In this document: piece after piece, positions 35,401 through 46,500 of the stretch
Layout of the letters: the number at the start of each line of letters is the position of its first letter
How positions within the stretch are numbered: the first letter of the stretch is position 1
Assembly: GCF_000330705.1 (NCBI RefSeq)
Contig: NZ_ANAM01000001.1
Span: forward strand, 558,001-622,000
Origin: Salinicoccus carnicancri Crm
GTDB lineage: Bacteria > Bacillota > Bacilli > Staphylococcales > Salinicoccaceae
Length of the DNA stretch: 64,000 nt
Reading direction: 5' to 3'
Notes under the pieces: generated by a model
Databases searched by the model: none
Seen by the model: the letters and a program-made list of their open reading frames with translations, nothing else
Told to the model about the DNA's origin: nothing
Position numbers and translations under genes: made by a program

Positions 35401-36595
35401 ACAGCCGGATGCCCGCGGGTATTACGGGGAGTTCGGCGGCAGATATGTACCCGAGACTCTCATGAGCGCGGTCAAGGAGCTTGCGGCCGCGTACAGTGAA
35501 GCGAAGGCGGACCAGGAATTCCAGCATGAACTGGAGGCGTACCTGAAGGACTATGTCGGCAGGGAGACGCCGCTTTACCTGGCCGAAAACCTGACAGAAC
35601 AGTGCGGCGGTGCAAAGATCTATCTAAAGCGGGAGGACCTGAACCATACGGGAGCGCATAAGATCAACAATACTATCGGACAGGCACTGCTGGCCCGCCG
35701 CATGGGCAAGCGGAAGATCGTTGCCGAGACGGGCGCCGGCCAGCACGGCGTGGCGACTGCCACCGTCTGTGCGCTGCTGGACCTGGATTGTGTGGTATTC
35801 ATGGGGAAAGAGGATGTGAGGCGCCAGGAACTGAATGTCTTCCGCATGGAACTTTTGGGCGCCCGGGTCGTCAGCGTGGACCAGGGACGCGGTACGCTGA
35901 AGGATGCGGTGAATGAGGCACTCCGCTACTGGGTGGCGAATGTCGACGACACCCACTATATTCTGGGCTCGGCGCTCGGGCCGCACCCGTTCCCGGAAAT
36001 CGTGCGTGATCTGCAGTCGGTCATCGGAAGGGAAACGAAGCGTCAGATGATGGACATTGAAGGCAGTCTGCCCGATGCAGTCGTTGCATGCATCGGCGGC
36101 GGCAGCAATGCCATCGGCATGTTCCATCCGTTCATTGAAGAGAGATCGGTAAGGATGGTTGGTGTCGAGGCATCCGGCCGCGGCATTGAGACGGGCGAGC
36201 ATGCATCTTCGCTCACAAACGGACACATCGGTGTCCTCCACGGTGCAAAGATGCACCTGTTGCAGGATGAAGCGGGACAGATCCAGGAGGCCTATTCGAT
36301 ATCAGCGGGGCTCGATTATCCGGGGATAGGACCGGAGCACAGCCATCTCGAAGCAATCGGCCGTGCAGAATATGCCCATGTCACCGATGAGGAGGCGCTC
36401 GGTGCCTTCGAAGTTCTGTCACGGGCCGAGGGCATCATCCCGGCACTTGAAAGTGCCCATGCCGTCGCCCATGCGCTGAAGATGGCACCGGAGATGGAAA
36501 AGGGACAGAGTCTCGTCATATGTCTGTCGGGCCGAGGGGACAAAGATGTTGCCGAAATCAAGGAGCGGCTGAAGGGGGACGGTGGATATGAGTAA
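35381..36595 (+). CDS. trpB: Tryptophan synthase beta chain
   Basis: A 404-residue PLP enzyme that condenses indole with serine. The cofactor lysine is in HTGAHKINN (about residue 91), the phosphate-binding loop is [10 protein letters not shown] and the substrate loop AETGAGQHG. Two ATGs (35381, 35384) follow AGGAGTGTAA. It overlaps both trpF and trpA. Confidence 0.97.
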   Translation: MMEKTYRQPDARGYYGEFGGRYVPETLMSAVKELAAAYSEAKADQEFQHELEAYLKDYVGRETPLYLAENLTEQCGGAKIYLKREDLNHTGAHKINNTIGQALLARRMGKRKIVAETGAGQHGVATATVCALLDLDCVVFMGKEDVRRQELNVFRMELLGARVVSVDQGRGTLKDAVNEALRYWVANVDDTHYILGSALGPHPFPEIVRDLQSVIGRETKRQMMDIEGSLPDAVVACIGGGSNAIGMFHPFIEERSVRMVGVEASGRGIETGEHASSLTNGHIGVLHGAKMHLLQDEAGQIQEAYSISAGLDYPGIGPEHSHLEAIGRAEYAHVTDEEALGAFEVLSRAEGIIPALESAHAVAHALKMAPEMEKGQSLVICLSGRGDKDVAEIKERLKGDGGYE

Positions 36596-37394
36596 ATTCA
36601 AGATAGAAGACACATTCAACAGACTGGGGGAAACGGGTGAAAAAGCCTTCATCGCCTATATCATGGCCGGTGACGGCGGGCTGTCTGATCTCGGACGCCG
36701 GATTCGGGAACTTGAGTCTGCGGGTGTATCGATTGTGGAACTCGGCATTCCATTCTCGGACCCTGTAGCGGATGGTCCGGCAATCCAGGCGGCGGGCCGG
36801 CGTGCACTGGCTGAAGGCGTGACGCTTGAAGCCGTGCTTTTGGAACTCGCCCGCATAAAGTCGGAAATCAGTATTCCCGTCGTCATCATGTCATATGCGA
36901 ACCCTGTACTCAGGCTTGGGGCGGAGAAGTTTGCCGGCCTGGCGCATGAAGCGGGCGTCGCAGGCGTCATCCTTCCGGATGTGCCGTTCGAACAGGAGTA
37001 CGAATTCGCTGCGCCGCTTGCCAAGTACGACATCGCAAACATCCGCTTCGTCACACTGACGAGCAGTTCGGAGCGGATCCGGGAAGTGACTGAGACCGCG
37101 GAAGGCTTCGTCTACGCTGTGACGGTCAACGGCACAACGGGCGTCCGCGACGATTTTGATGAGTCCCTCTATGACCATCTGTCACACATCAGCGAAGTGA
37201 GCAATGCGCCCGTGTGCGCGGGGTTCGGTATCAGCACGCGGGACCAGGCGGCGCGGGTTGGTGCGGCATGTGACGGTGTGATCGTCGGCAGCCGCATCGT
37301 CAATCTGCTGCATGAAGGGAAGGCGGATGAGATCAGCGGAATAATCCCGCAGAAAAACGTGTTGAAAAAAGTGACGTCGAAAATATTTGATTAG
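36588..37394 (+). CDS. trpA: Tryptophan synthase alpha chain
   Basis: A 268-residue TIM-barrel subunit that cleaves indole-glycerol phosphate and passes indole to TrpB. The catalytic Glu is in [15 protein letters not shown] (about residue 49), and the second acid in ILPDVPFEQ. The ATG at 36588 overlaps the trpB stop. It is the last gene of the trpDCFBA unit; no strong terminator was seen before pgi. Confidence 0.95.
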   Translation: MSKFKIEDTFNRLGETGEKAFIAYIMAGDGGLSDLGRRIRELESAGVSIVELGIPFSDPVADGPAIQAAGRRALAEGVTLEAVLLELARIKSEISIPVVIMSYANPVLRLGAEKFAGLAHEAGVAGVILPDVPFEQEYEFAAPLAKYDIANIRFVTLTSSSERIREVTETAEGFVYAVTVNGTTGVRDDFDESLYDHLSHISEVSNAPVCAGFGISTRDQAARVGAACDGVIVGSRIVNLLHEGKADEISGIIPQKNVLKKVTSKIFD

Positions 37395-37448
37395 TCATGC
37401 CCTTTTTATCTACAATATAGAAGATAGATAAACTATTTGGAGGATGCC

Positions 37449-38771
37449 ATGACACACATCAAATTCGATTATAGTAACGTTTCAACATTTCTGGATGAAG
37501 AAGAACTGGACAACATGAAGCCGTTCGTCTCAGCTGCCCACTCGCTGATCCGTGAAGGCACCGGTGCAGGCAGTGATTATCTCGGCTGGGTCGATCTGCC
37601 CAAAAACCATGACAGGGAAGAGTTTTCCCGCGTGGGAAAAGCAGCGGACAAAATCAGGGGAGACTCCGATGTCCTGGTTGTAATCGGCATCGGCGGCTCC
37701 TACCTCGGAGCAAAGGCGGCAATTGAAATGATGGCGCCGGCTTTTGGTCAGAACGGCCCGGAAATCATCTTCGCCGGCCATCACCTTTCCAGCCATTACA
37801 TGAATGAACTCAAAGACCACCTGAAGGACAGGGACTTCTCCATCAATGTCATAAGCAAATCGGGTACGACGACGGAACCGGCCATCGCGTTCCGCGTATT
37901 CAAGAAGCTGCTCGAGGAAAAGTATGAGAATCCGGCAGACCGCATCTATGTAACAACAGACCGGGAGAAGGGGGCACTGAACACACTCGCCAAAGAGCGG
38001 GGGTATGAAATGTTCGTAGTGCCGGACGATGTCGGCGGCAGATATTCCGTGCTGACCGCTGTGGGACTCCTGCCGATCGCCGCTTCCGGCATCGACATCA
38101 GCCGGATGATGGAAGGTGCACATGCGGCAATGGATGATCTGGCGGAAGAGGGACTGGAAGACAATCCGGCCTATCAGTATGCAGCGGTGCGGAACGCCCT
38201 CCTTGCCAAGGGGTACGATGTCGAGATGCTCATCAACTATGACGAGCGCCTCAAGTATTTCGGTGAATGGTGGAAGCAGCTGTTCGGGGAAAGTGAAGGC
38301 AAGGACAATAAGGGTATCCTTCCCCACAGTGCCAACTTCACTACAGACCTGCATTCACTGGGCCAGTATATCCAGGAAGGCAGAAGGATGCTGATGGAGA
38401 CGGTCATCGATGTGGAAACACCGCTCTCCGATCTGGAGATCGGAGAGGAGGAGGCAGATCTTGACGGTCTCAACTATCTGGCGGGGATGACAGTCGATGC
38501 TGTCAACCACCAGGCGATGACGGGCACGATCCTTGCCCACGTGGACGGCGGTGTGCCGAACATGGTCGTGCAGATTCCGAGGATGGATGCCTATACATTC
38601 GGCTATATGGTCTACTTCTTCGAAATCGCATGTGCAATGAGTGGTTATCTTCTCGGTGTCAACCCGTTCAACCAGCCCGGTGTGGAAGCATACAAGCAGA
38701 ATATGTTCGCATTGCTCGGGAAATCCGGGTATGAGGAATTGCGGGAGCAATTGAATGACAGACTCCGCTAA
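37449..38771 (+). CDS. pgi: Glucose-6-phosphate isomerase
   Basis: A 440-residue glycolytic enzyme interconverting glucose-6- and fructose-6-phosphate. It has [25 protein letters not shown] (sugar-phosphate site), the [15 protein letters not shown] block with the catalytic Arg region and [12 protein letters not shown] with the active-site Lys near the end. GGAGGATGCC precedes the ATG at 37449; an upstream TTG at 37437 is in frame but lies before that site. Confidence 0.97.
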   Translation: MTHIKFDYSNVSTFLDEEELDNMKPFVSAAHSLIREGTGAGSDYLGWVDLPKNHDREEFSRVGKAADKIRGDSDVLVVIGIGGSYLGAKAAIEMMAPAFGQNGPEIIFAGHHLSSHYMNELKDHLKDRDFSINVISKSGTTTEPAIAFRVFKKLLEEKYENPADRIYVTTDREKGALNTLAKERGYEMFVVPDDVGGRYSVLTAVGLLPIAASGIDISRMMEGAHAAMDDLAEEGLEDNPAYQYAAVRNALLAKGYDVEMLINYDERLKYFGEWWKQLFGESEGKDNKGILPHSANFTTDLHSLGQYIQEGRRMLMETVIDVETPLSDLEIGEEEADLDGLNYLAGMTVDAVNHQAMTGTILAHVDGGVPNMVVQIPRMDAYTFGYMVYFFEIACAMSGYLLGVNPFNQPGVEAYKQNMFALLGKSGYEELREQLNDRLR

Positions 38772-38795
38772 AAATTATATAATTGTATAGAACTT

Positions 38796-38827
38796 AAGGC
38801 TATATTACAGTGTAATATAGCCTTTCT
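38796..38827 (+). terminator. Intrinsic terminator after pgi
   Basis: AAGGCTATATTAC pairs perfectly with GTAATATAGCCTT around a three-base loop and runs into TTCTT. Confidence 0.83.
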
Positions 38828-38849
38828 TAAATAGGACGGGGTTATTAAT

Positions 38850-39449
38850 TTGGAAGCAATTTTTGAAAGACTGATGACGCAGGAAGGGCTTGAACAGCTG
38901 TTCAGGGAAGTCGAACAGCTCGGACTCATCGTTGGGTTCCTGCTTGTATTCATGGAGTCATTCCTGCCGTTTCTGCCGCTGTTCATCATCGTGGTGGTCA
39001 ACATAAATTCATACGGGTTCATACTGGGCTCCCTGTCAAGCTATTCCGGGACGGTGCTCGGCAGCTATCTCGTGTTCCTGCTCATAAGGTATTTTTTCAG
39101 GCGGTCCGCACAGAAATATATCAGGAAGCACAAACGGCTCGGGCAGATGCTGTCGTTCATCGACCGGCGTGGTTTCGTGTTCCTGTTCGTACTGCTGTCA
39201 CTGCCTTTTACACCGACATCGGTGATCAATGTCATTGCGGCTTTATCGAATCTTAAAAAAGTCGTATACTTGTATATATTACTTGCGGCAAAAGCGATCA
39301 TGATATTGACGATGTCTCTCGTGGGGTACGATGTCACATCATTCTTCACTTCCCCGCTGCGGCTTACACTGTCAATTGCCGGTCTGGTGCTCATCTATTT
39401 CTTTTCGAAAGGATACCAGAAGTACATCAACAGAAAAATGGATAAATAG
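38850..39449 (+). CDS. TVP38/TMEM64 (VTT/SNARE-associated) family membrane protein
   Basis: A 199-residue protein with about five to six hydrophobic segments, matching the TVP38/DedA-related VTT domain family. The conserved LPFTPTSVINVIAALSNL stretch is the family's re-entrant helix region. Bacterial members are proposed lipid scramblases or solute transporters; no substrate can be assigned. The start is TTG behind ACGGGG; an ATG eight codons later (38874) is possible. It lies between pgi and the signal peptidase gene, as in staphylococci. Confidence 0.8.
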   Translation: MEAIFERLMTQEGLEQLFREVEQLGLIVGFLLVFMESFLPFLPLFIIVVVNINSYGFILGSLSSYSGTVLGSYLVFLLIRYFFRRSAQKYIRKHKRLGQMLSFIDRRGFVFLFVLLSLPFTPTSVINVIAALSNLKKVVYLYILLAAKAIMILTMSLVGYDVTSFFTSPLRLTLSIAGLVLIYFFSKGYQKYINRKMDK

Positions 39450-39461
39450 GGGTGTGGCATT

Positions 39462-39995
39462 ATGCTGAAAGAGATAAAAGAATGGCTCATTGCGATAGTG
39501 GTCGCAGTGGTCCTCATATTGATAATCAGACAGTTCCTGTTCGTATCGTTCACGGTGGATGGTCTGAGCATGGATCCGACATTCGAGGACGGTGACAAAG
39601 TGGTGGTCAACAAATTCATTGATAATTTCAGTGATTATGAGACGGATGATGTGATCGTCTTCAATTCCGAAAAGGGTCCGGCCTATGTGAAACGTGTAAT
39701 CGGCACCCCGGGGGATACCGTCAGGATGGAAGACAAGCAGGTCTATGTGAACGGCGAACCGCTCAATCAGGACTACGTGACCCATACGGAGGATTCATAC
39801 ATGGACAATTTCACACTGGAGGAACTTGGTGTCGAAGAGGAGACGATTCCGGAAGGGACACTGCTCGTTCTGGGCGACAACCGCCCGGTGAGCCGGGACA
39901 GCCGCGATTTCGGGCTGGTTGACCAGTCGGAAGTGATCGGGGAAGTCCAGCTCCGCTTCTGGCCTCTCAATGAAATATCCATCAATTTTGACTGA
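39462..39995 (+). CDS. spsB: Type I signal peptidase
   Basis: A 177-residue membrane-anchored protease that removes signal peptides from secreted proteins. One N-terminal helix (about residues 8-25) is followed by the catalytic Ser36 in DGLSMDPTF and the catalytic Lys77 in AYVKRVIGTPGD; GDNRPVSRDSRDFG is the conserved box E. GGGGTGTGGCATT precedes the ATG. S. aureus carries an inactive spsA beside spsB; only the active type is present here. Confidence 0.94.
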   Translation: MLKEIKEWLIAIVVAVVLILIIRQFLFVSFTVDGLSMDPTFEDGDKVVVNKFIDNFSDYETDDVIVFNSEKGPAYVKRVIGTPGDTVRMEDKQVYVNGEPLNQDYVTHTEDSYMDNFTLEELGVEEETIPEGTLLVLGDNRPVSRDSRDFGLVDQSEVIGEVQLRFWPLNEISINFD

Positions 39996-40000
39996 ATGGC

Positions 40001-40028
40001 AAAGACACCCGGATGAAGGGTGTCTTTT
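40001..40028 (+). terminator. Intrinsic terminator after spsB
   Basis: AAAGACACCC pairs with GGGTGTCTTT around a seven-base loop and ends in TTTT. Confidence 0.85.
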
Positions 40029-40053
40029 GTCTACTCTCGAGGAGTGAAATATT

Positions 40054-43000
40054 ATGACATTAAAGATTTGGACCGGTGTCAGCGGTACCGGCAAGACGGG
40101 GCGGATGTTCGAGGACATACAGGCGGAAACGAAAGGGAAACCGCTCGGTGCCCCCATCTATATCATCACGCCGACGCAGAATACGCTGAGATATGAAAAC
40201 ATCATCACGGGTGCCCGGGACGGCGGAAGCGGCAGCCTCAGGACCGCCGTATTCAGCTTTTCACGCTTCATGTGGCATGTCTTCAACGAGACCGGCCACT
40301 CCACGAGGGATGCCCTGTCGGAAAGCGGGCATATCATGCTGCTCCACAAGATGATGACGGAGATGAAGGAGCAGCTGTCCTTCTACAGGGACAGCTCACA
40401 GTACATAAAATTTTCCCAGAAAGTGCTCGATATGCTCAAAGAGCTGAGTGCCTACCGGGTGGCGCCTGACGACCTGAGACGGGCACAGCCTGAGGCCGGC
40501 CGCATGAAGGACAAGTTTTCCGACCTGCAGCTCATCTATGACCAGTGGCTGCTGAGGGCAGCGGAACTCCAGATAGAGGATTTGAACCTGACCGGCCAGT
40601 TCATCGATCTCCTCTACTCCGGCAGGACAATCAGATCTCTCGAGGATGCGGTCATCTATATCGACGGCTTCCACAATTTCACCGAAGTGGAATATGCGCT
40701 CATCCAGGCGCTTCACACACGCGTGAGGGAGATAAACATCCTCCTTACGCATCAGGGGACGAACAAGGAACTGTTCAGGAAGACCGATGCCGTCATCGAA
40801 AGGCTCCGTTTCTTCATGGGGGATGACAGCCTCGAATTCGAACATTTCGGACAGGACTTCAAACGCTCTGAAAAGAAAGGGCTCATCCAGATTGAATCGC
40901 ATTTCGCAGAACAGGAGACGATGTACGACTATGAAGGGGTGACGATCACCGAAGCGCCGAACGCCCTTGAGGAGATCACTGAAACGGCGCGGGAGATAGA
41001 ACGCCTCGTGGCAGACGGCAGCGCCTACTACAGTGATATCGGGATCCTCTACAGGGACGCGTCCTATGAACCGCTCATCCGTTCCGTTTTCAGGAGGTTC
41101 GATATTTCATACCATATCGACAGGAAAGTCCAGATGTACTCCCATCCGTTCATCCAGTTCATCATGGCGCTGCTCGACTGCTATACGAAAAATTACGAAT
41201 TCAACGCATTCATGAACGTGCTGAAGACAGGATACCTGTGTGAGGATACAGACAGGATGTACATCGATCAGCTGGAGAACTTTGCGCTGGAGCGCGGCCT
41301 CGGCGGCGCTGCCCTGTTCGATGATGACAAATTCCGCTACATCACCGTGCCGGACGAAAACGGTGTGCTCCACACCGTAGACAAGAGCGGGCAGTATCAG
41401 GACATGATCGAATTCAAGAATAAAATCCTGTCGCGCCTTGAGGTGCTCTTTGCCGAATTCAGGGCAGAGCGGACGGTGCGCGAGTACATCGGCATCATCT
41501 ATGATTTCCTGATGGCGGAAGGGATAGTGGAGAAAATCACAGAGGAGATGGTGCATCAGGATGAGAACGACCAGATCCGGGAAAGGGATGAAACGGAGCA
41601 GGCATACAATCTGTTCATCCGCCTGCTCGATGATGCCTATGTGGTCTATGATGACGGGGCTGTCCGTTTCCAGGTCTTCTATGAAGCTTTCATGGACGGG
41701 CTTAAGAATGCGGAGTTCAGCCTCCTCCCCTCCACAATAGATCAGGTGATGGTCGGCTCACTCGACCTGTCCAAAGTGGAGAACAAGAAATATATTTTCC
41801 TGATTGGTGTGAACCGCGATGCGATGCCCCGGGAAACACGCAACAGGGACATCATCTCCGATGAGGAAAAGGCGCTTTTCGAACGGGCGGACATCGAACT
41901 GTCGCCGAGCTCGAGGACGCTTGCCCAGGACGAGCGCTTCGTATTCTATCTTGCCATCACCCGCGCGACCGAGGGGCTGTACCTCAGCTGGAGTGTCACA
42001 CTGCCTTCAGGCGATGTGACAAAGCGCAGCCCGTTCCTCGATGAAGTGATGCCGCAGCGGCCGGAGCAGGTGCGGAATTATGAGTACAGGCGGGTAAGTG
42101 AATACAGCCGTTTCAATCCGGAACGTCTGATATCATCGGCTGCGAGCATGGAGCCGCTGCTCCACCTGAAGATGCGCGAGATGATGACATCCCAGGTGGA
42201 TGACCCTTCGGATTTCCTCAGGATTCCGGAATACCGTCCGTGGGTCGAAACGTTCCAGGTGCTCATGAAAGACAGCTGGCATGATTTCTATCCGAGATTG
42301 AGGCGCAATCTGACACACGACAACCGCGCCCGGCCGCTGTCAAAAGAAGCGGCGCAGGCGCTGTACGGCGGAGAGATGAATGCGAGCGTATCGCGTTTTG
42401 AGACGTTCCACCGCTGCCAGTTCCAGCATTTCAGCTCCTACGGACTCAGGCTCAATGTACGGAAACCGTATCAGGTCGCCCCGCTTGAGCTGGGGAACCT
42501 GTACCACGAAGTGCTCTATGACACAGTGGCGAAGCTTGGCTTCACACTCCTCCACGATACAGAGAAGATACGGATGCAGGTGGAGGATTCCATCGAGCGT
42601 TTCGCCCGGGCGATCCAGTTCGGCATCTTCGATCATACGGGCTACTATCAGTCGCTGAAACGGCGCGCAGGGGATGCGATCGTCCGCCTGCTCGTGTTCA
42701 TGCGGGATATCGAGGAACTGGGTGACTACAGGATTGCGGAAGCCGAGCTGTCATTCGGCTTCGTGAAAAGTCCGATCGATGAAGTGACACTGACGAGCGG
42801 GGACGGCCACACGATCCATCTGCGGGGCAAAATCGACCGCGTGGATATGTATGAGACGGGGGAGGACGCGTATGTGAACCTGATCGATTACAAGTCGAGT
42901 GCACGGTCCATCTCGAAAGCGGGCATATTGAACGGACTTGAACTGCAGATGATGACATACATGCATGTGCTGGTGGAGAAGGGTCCGGAGTATTTCGGCA

Positions 43001-43563
43001 AAGGGCGTATCATGCCGAACAGCATGCTCTTCTTCCCGGTCAGGGATCCGCTCATCTCGCTCGCCGGCGAGGAGTCGCTGGAACACGCTGAAGAGGAGCA
43101 GAAGAAACGCATGCGCCCGGACGGGGCGTTCATCAATGAAAATGCCGAATACGACGGCATGATCGATGAAACTTCGGCCGGTATTACGGGCATGCTCTCA
43201 AAACTCGATGATTACAAGATGTACAGCGCCTACTACCCGATCTCCGTCACCAGTGCAGGCAAAATAAACAAAGCAACCCGGCACAGGTACTACAGCCCGC
43301 TCCTGTTTGAACATTATGCGGATCATATCATGCAGATGTACCGGGATACGACGGACCGCATGTACCGGGGCGAGGTGCTGGCTTCACCGATATCCCTGGA
43401 TCCGTCGAACACGAGACTGGCATGTGAAATGTGCGATTTCAAATCCGCCTGCCGCATCGATCCGCTGATGAACCGGCGGGACATCAGGATGAATACGGTG
43501 GATGACGAAACGATAGAGAATTTTGAAAGAGGGGTGGGAGACCATGGTCCAGTGGACGGATAA
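40054..43563 (+). CDS. addB: ATP-dependent helicase/nuclease subunit B
   Basis: A 1169-residue subunit of the AddAB (RexAB) enzyme that resects double-strand breaks for recombination. A Walker A-like GVSGTGKT lies at about residues 6-13. The C-terminal nuclease domain has LGNLYHEVLYDT, INLIDYKSSARS-type residues (here VNLIDYKSS) and the Fe-S cysteines, with CEMCDFKSACR near the end and one Cys (about residue 790, FHRCQF) before the nuclease core. CGAGGAGTGAAATATT precedes the ATG, and the stop overlaps addA by 20 bp. Confidence 0.95.
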   Translation: MTLKIWTGVSGTGKTGRMFEDIQAETKGKPLGAPIYIITPTQNTLRYENIITGARDGGSGSLRTAVFSFSRFMWHVFNETGHSTRDALSESGHIMLLHKMMTEMKEQLSFYRDSSQYIKFSQKVLDMLKELSAYRVAPDDLRRAQPEAGRMKDKFSDLQLIYDQWLLRAAELQIEDLNLTGQFIDLLYSGRTIRSLEDAVIYIDGFHNFTEVEYALIQALHTRVREINILLTHQGTNKELFRKTDAVIERLRFFMGDDSLEFEHFGQDFKRSEKKGLIQIESHFAEQETMYDYEGVTITEAPNALEEITETAREIERLVADGSAYYSDIGILYRDASYEPLIRSVFRRFDISYHIDRKVQMYSHPFIQFIMALLDCYTKNYEFNAFMNVLKTGYLCEDTDRMYIDQLENFALERGLGGAALFDDDKFRYITVPDENGVLHTVDKSGQYQDMIEFKNKILSRLEVLFAEFRAERTVREYIGIIYDFLMAEGIVEKITEEMVHQDENDQIRERDETEQAYNLFIRLLDDAYVVYDDGAVRFQVFYEAFMDGLKNAEFSLLPSTIDQVMVGSLDLSKVENKKYIFLIGVNRDAMPRETRNRDIISDEEKALFERADIELSPSSRTLAQDERFVFYLAITRATEGLYLSWSVTLPSGDVTKRSPFLDEVMPQRPEQVRNYEYRRVSEYSRFNPERLISSAASMEPLLHLKMREMMTSQVDDPSDFLRIPEYRPWVETFQVLMKDSWHDFYPRLRRNLTHDNRARPLSKEAAQALYGGEMNASVSRFETFHRCQFQHFSSYGLRLNVRKPYQVAPLELGNLYHEVLYDTVAKLGFTLLHDTEKIRMQVEDSIERFARAIQFGIFDHTGYYQSLKRRAGDAIVRLLVFMRDIEELGDYRIAEAELSFGFVKSPIDEVTLTSGDGHTIHLRGKIDRVDMYETGEDAYVNLIDYKSSARSISKAGILNGLELQMMTYMHVLVEKGPEYFGKGRIMPNSMLFFPVRDPLISLAGEESLEHAEEEQKKRMRPDGAFINENAEYDGMIDETSAGITGMLSKLDDYKMYSAYYPISVTSAGKINKATRHRYYSPLLFEHYADHIMQMYRDTTDRMYRGEVLASPISLDPSNTRLACEMCDFKSACRIDPLMNRRDIRMNTVDDETIENFERGVGDHGPVDG

Positions 43564-46500
43564 GCAGCTCGAAGCCATTGAATATGAAGGTTCCGATGTA
43601 CTGGTGGCGGCTGCTGCCGGAAGCGGAAAGACGACGGTTCTGGTCGAACGCATCATCCGGAAGATACTGGAGGAGAAGTATTCGATCGATGAAGTCCTCG
43701 TCGCAACCTTCACCAACATGAGCGCACGCGATATGAAGGAGAAGATCGAGAAGGCGCTCAAGACCGCATTTCTTGAAAAGAGGGATCCGAGAATATACAG
43801 GGAGTCCCTGAAGCTTAAAGAGGCACATATATCGACGCTGCACAGCTTCTGTCTGCACCTCATACAGATGCACTATAATGTGATCGGGCTGTCCCCGGAT
43901 ATGCGCACACTCGGCGATATCGAGATGAAGCTCCGCCTGGAAAATGTGATTTCCGGCGTGCTCGAATCCTATTACATGGCGCCGGATGAAGATTTCCGGC
44001 ATGTTTCCACCATGCTGTCGACGGATAAGAGCAACGAGGGGCTGCTCGGTGCCATACGGGATCTTTATTATACGGCGGTTGCAAGCCCCGATCCACAGGG
44101 GTTCCTCGAAGGGAACAGGGACCAGTATATCGATGTGGACCGTCTCGAAGCCATACTCTCTGAGCACAACCACAACCTCAGGCTGAAGCTTGATGCGCTT
44201 TTTGCAGACCTTGGATTGCTCCGCACCCATTACAGGACGGCGGTGCATGAATCGATCAAGGAGGCCCAGGTGGTGGAAGCCTACGATGCGCTTGAATCAG
44301 CCGTCATGTCTGTCGAGCGGGCGGGTGGTGATGTGATGGAGGGACGGCCGGTGGAACTGCCGGCATTCCCGCTCAAGGACGGCCGTTCGGCCTTCATCAA
44401 AAATATTGCCGACCCCGATCGGAAAGCGGCGCTGCTTGCCGTGCACAAGCGCGTCCGCGACCGCTACAATGAGGTGCGGGATGCACCGGCGTATGATCTC
44501 GGGCGCGTAAAGGCGGAGCTCGCACCGATGAACGGGGCCAATAACGTACTCATCGATATCGCGCTCAAGGTGATAGAGAGGTTCAGGCAGCAGAAGCGCA
44601 CGCGGAATGAAATGGACTTTTCGGATTATGAACATTATGCGCTCGGGATACTGAACGCCGGGGACGGGGCGGTCGGGGAGCGCTACCGCCGCCAGTTCAA
44701 GGAGATCATGATTGATGAGTATCAGGATATCAACCGTGTACAGGAGGCCATCATCCAGGTGCTTAAGACCGGCGGTGAATCGGATGGCAACCTTTTCATG
44801 GTGGGCGATGTCAAACAGTCCATCTACAAGTTCCGCCAGGCAGACCCGTCCCTGTTCATCACCAAGTCTGAGCGCTTCAAGACAGGGGGCAGCGGGCGGC
44901 TGATCAGCCTGAACCACAATTTCCGCTCGCGCGGGGAAGTGCTCGGCCTTACGAACACCGTATTCGAGAAGATCATGGACCGTGAAGTCGGTGAAATCAC
45001 GTATGATGACACGCACCGGCTTGTGCAGGGGAACTATCTCGAGGAGGCGCCGCTGCATTCGGAGTGCCATATCATCGAAAACAAGGCTGAATATGGCGGG
45101 GATGCAGAGATAAAGCATATCATCGATGTGGTCAGGGACCTTGTACGGAAAGGTGTGGCCTACAGGGATATCGTCATCCTGACGCGCAACACGCGGGATA
45201 ATGAATCCTACCGCCGGCTGCTCGGTGAAGCTGAACTGCCGGTGTTCGTCAACAACCGCTCGGGCTATCTCGATACGCTTGAGATCCGTACGATGATCAG
45301 CATCCTTTCCGTCATCGACAATCCGCTTCAGGACGATCATCTTGTCGGCATGATGCGGCTGCCGATGTTCGGTTTCACAGAAGATGAGATTGCGCGGATC
45401 CGTGCATCGTCGGATGCGGATTACATGTACGGTGCACTGATCGAATATGATGGCCCGGCGGTGGTCATGAAGAAGCTCCACGAATTCCGGGATGCACTCC
45501 GGTCGCTCCAGGAATATGCGCGGTATATGAGTGTGCCGGAGCTGATTGATGAAATCTATCTCGAATTCAGCATCCTGGAATACTTCGCCGGTCAGAAAGG
45601 CGGCAGGTCAAGGCGTGCGAACCTGAACGGCTTCATAGAAAAAGCGCGTGAATTCGAAGCCATGTCACAGCTTTCACTGTATGAATTCATCTCATACATC
45701 CACCGCATGATCGATGACGGACAGGACTTCGGCGAAGAGAACACCGTGTCGCCGGACGATGACACGCTCCGTGTCATGACGATCCATGCCTCCAAGGGGC
45801 TTGAATTCAATTATGTGATATATGCAGGGCTGCACCGCCGCCTGAACATGATGGACGTTTCGAAAAAGATCAGTGTCCACCCTGGGCAGGGCATTGCGAT
45901 GAAGCGGTTCCTGCCGGAGGCACTTGCAGTGATGCCGAGCATCCACTCGGAAGTCGCATCCAGACAGGTACTCCGGGAGCTGATCAGCGAGGAGATGCGG
46001 CTTGTGTATGTAGCGATGACCCGTGCGATCGACAAGCTCATCATGCCGCTGGTCTACGACGGGGAGTATAAGGAGAAATATTCCTATGAACCGGGGTTGA
46101 TCAATGCCGATGACAGGCTGAACGCCCGGACCATACAGGACCTCATCGCACCGATCTTCATCAATGAGGATATGCCGTTCCTCACGCTGGAGTATGCTGA
46201 ACCTCCGGAGGAGACCGGAACGGATGACAGGCGCTACGCATCGCTTTCTGAACTCGAAGGGCTGAAGGTGCCGGACAATGAACCGCTGAAGGAGAGGCTG
46301 TTCTATAAATACCCGCATCAGGCCGAGGCCCGTACCGTATTCAAGGAGTCCGTGACGGAAATCAAGCGGCGCAATGAAACGCCGCCGGACGACAGTGCAG
46401 TCATCCGCCATGACCGGACGCCAAACCTGAAACTGCCGAACTTCCGCAGCGAGACGCTCGATGCCCCGGTCTTCGGTACTGTGATGCACCAGATGATGAT

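Noticed and set aside
44297-45481. A 394-codon open frame antisense to addA
   Set aside because: It lies wholly inside addA, encodes a His/Arg-rich sequence without recognisable domains and reflects codon bias of the real gene.
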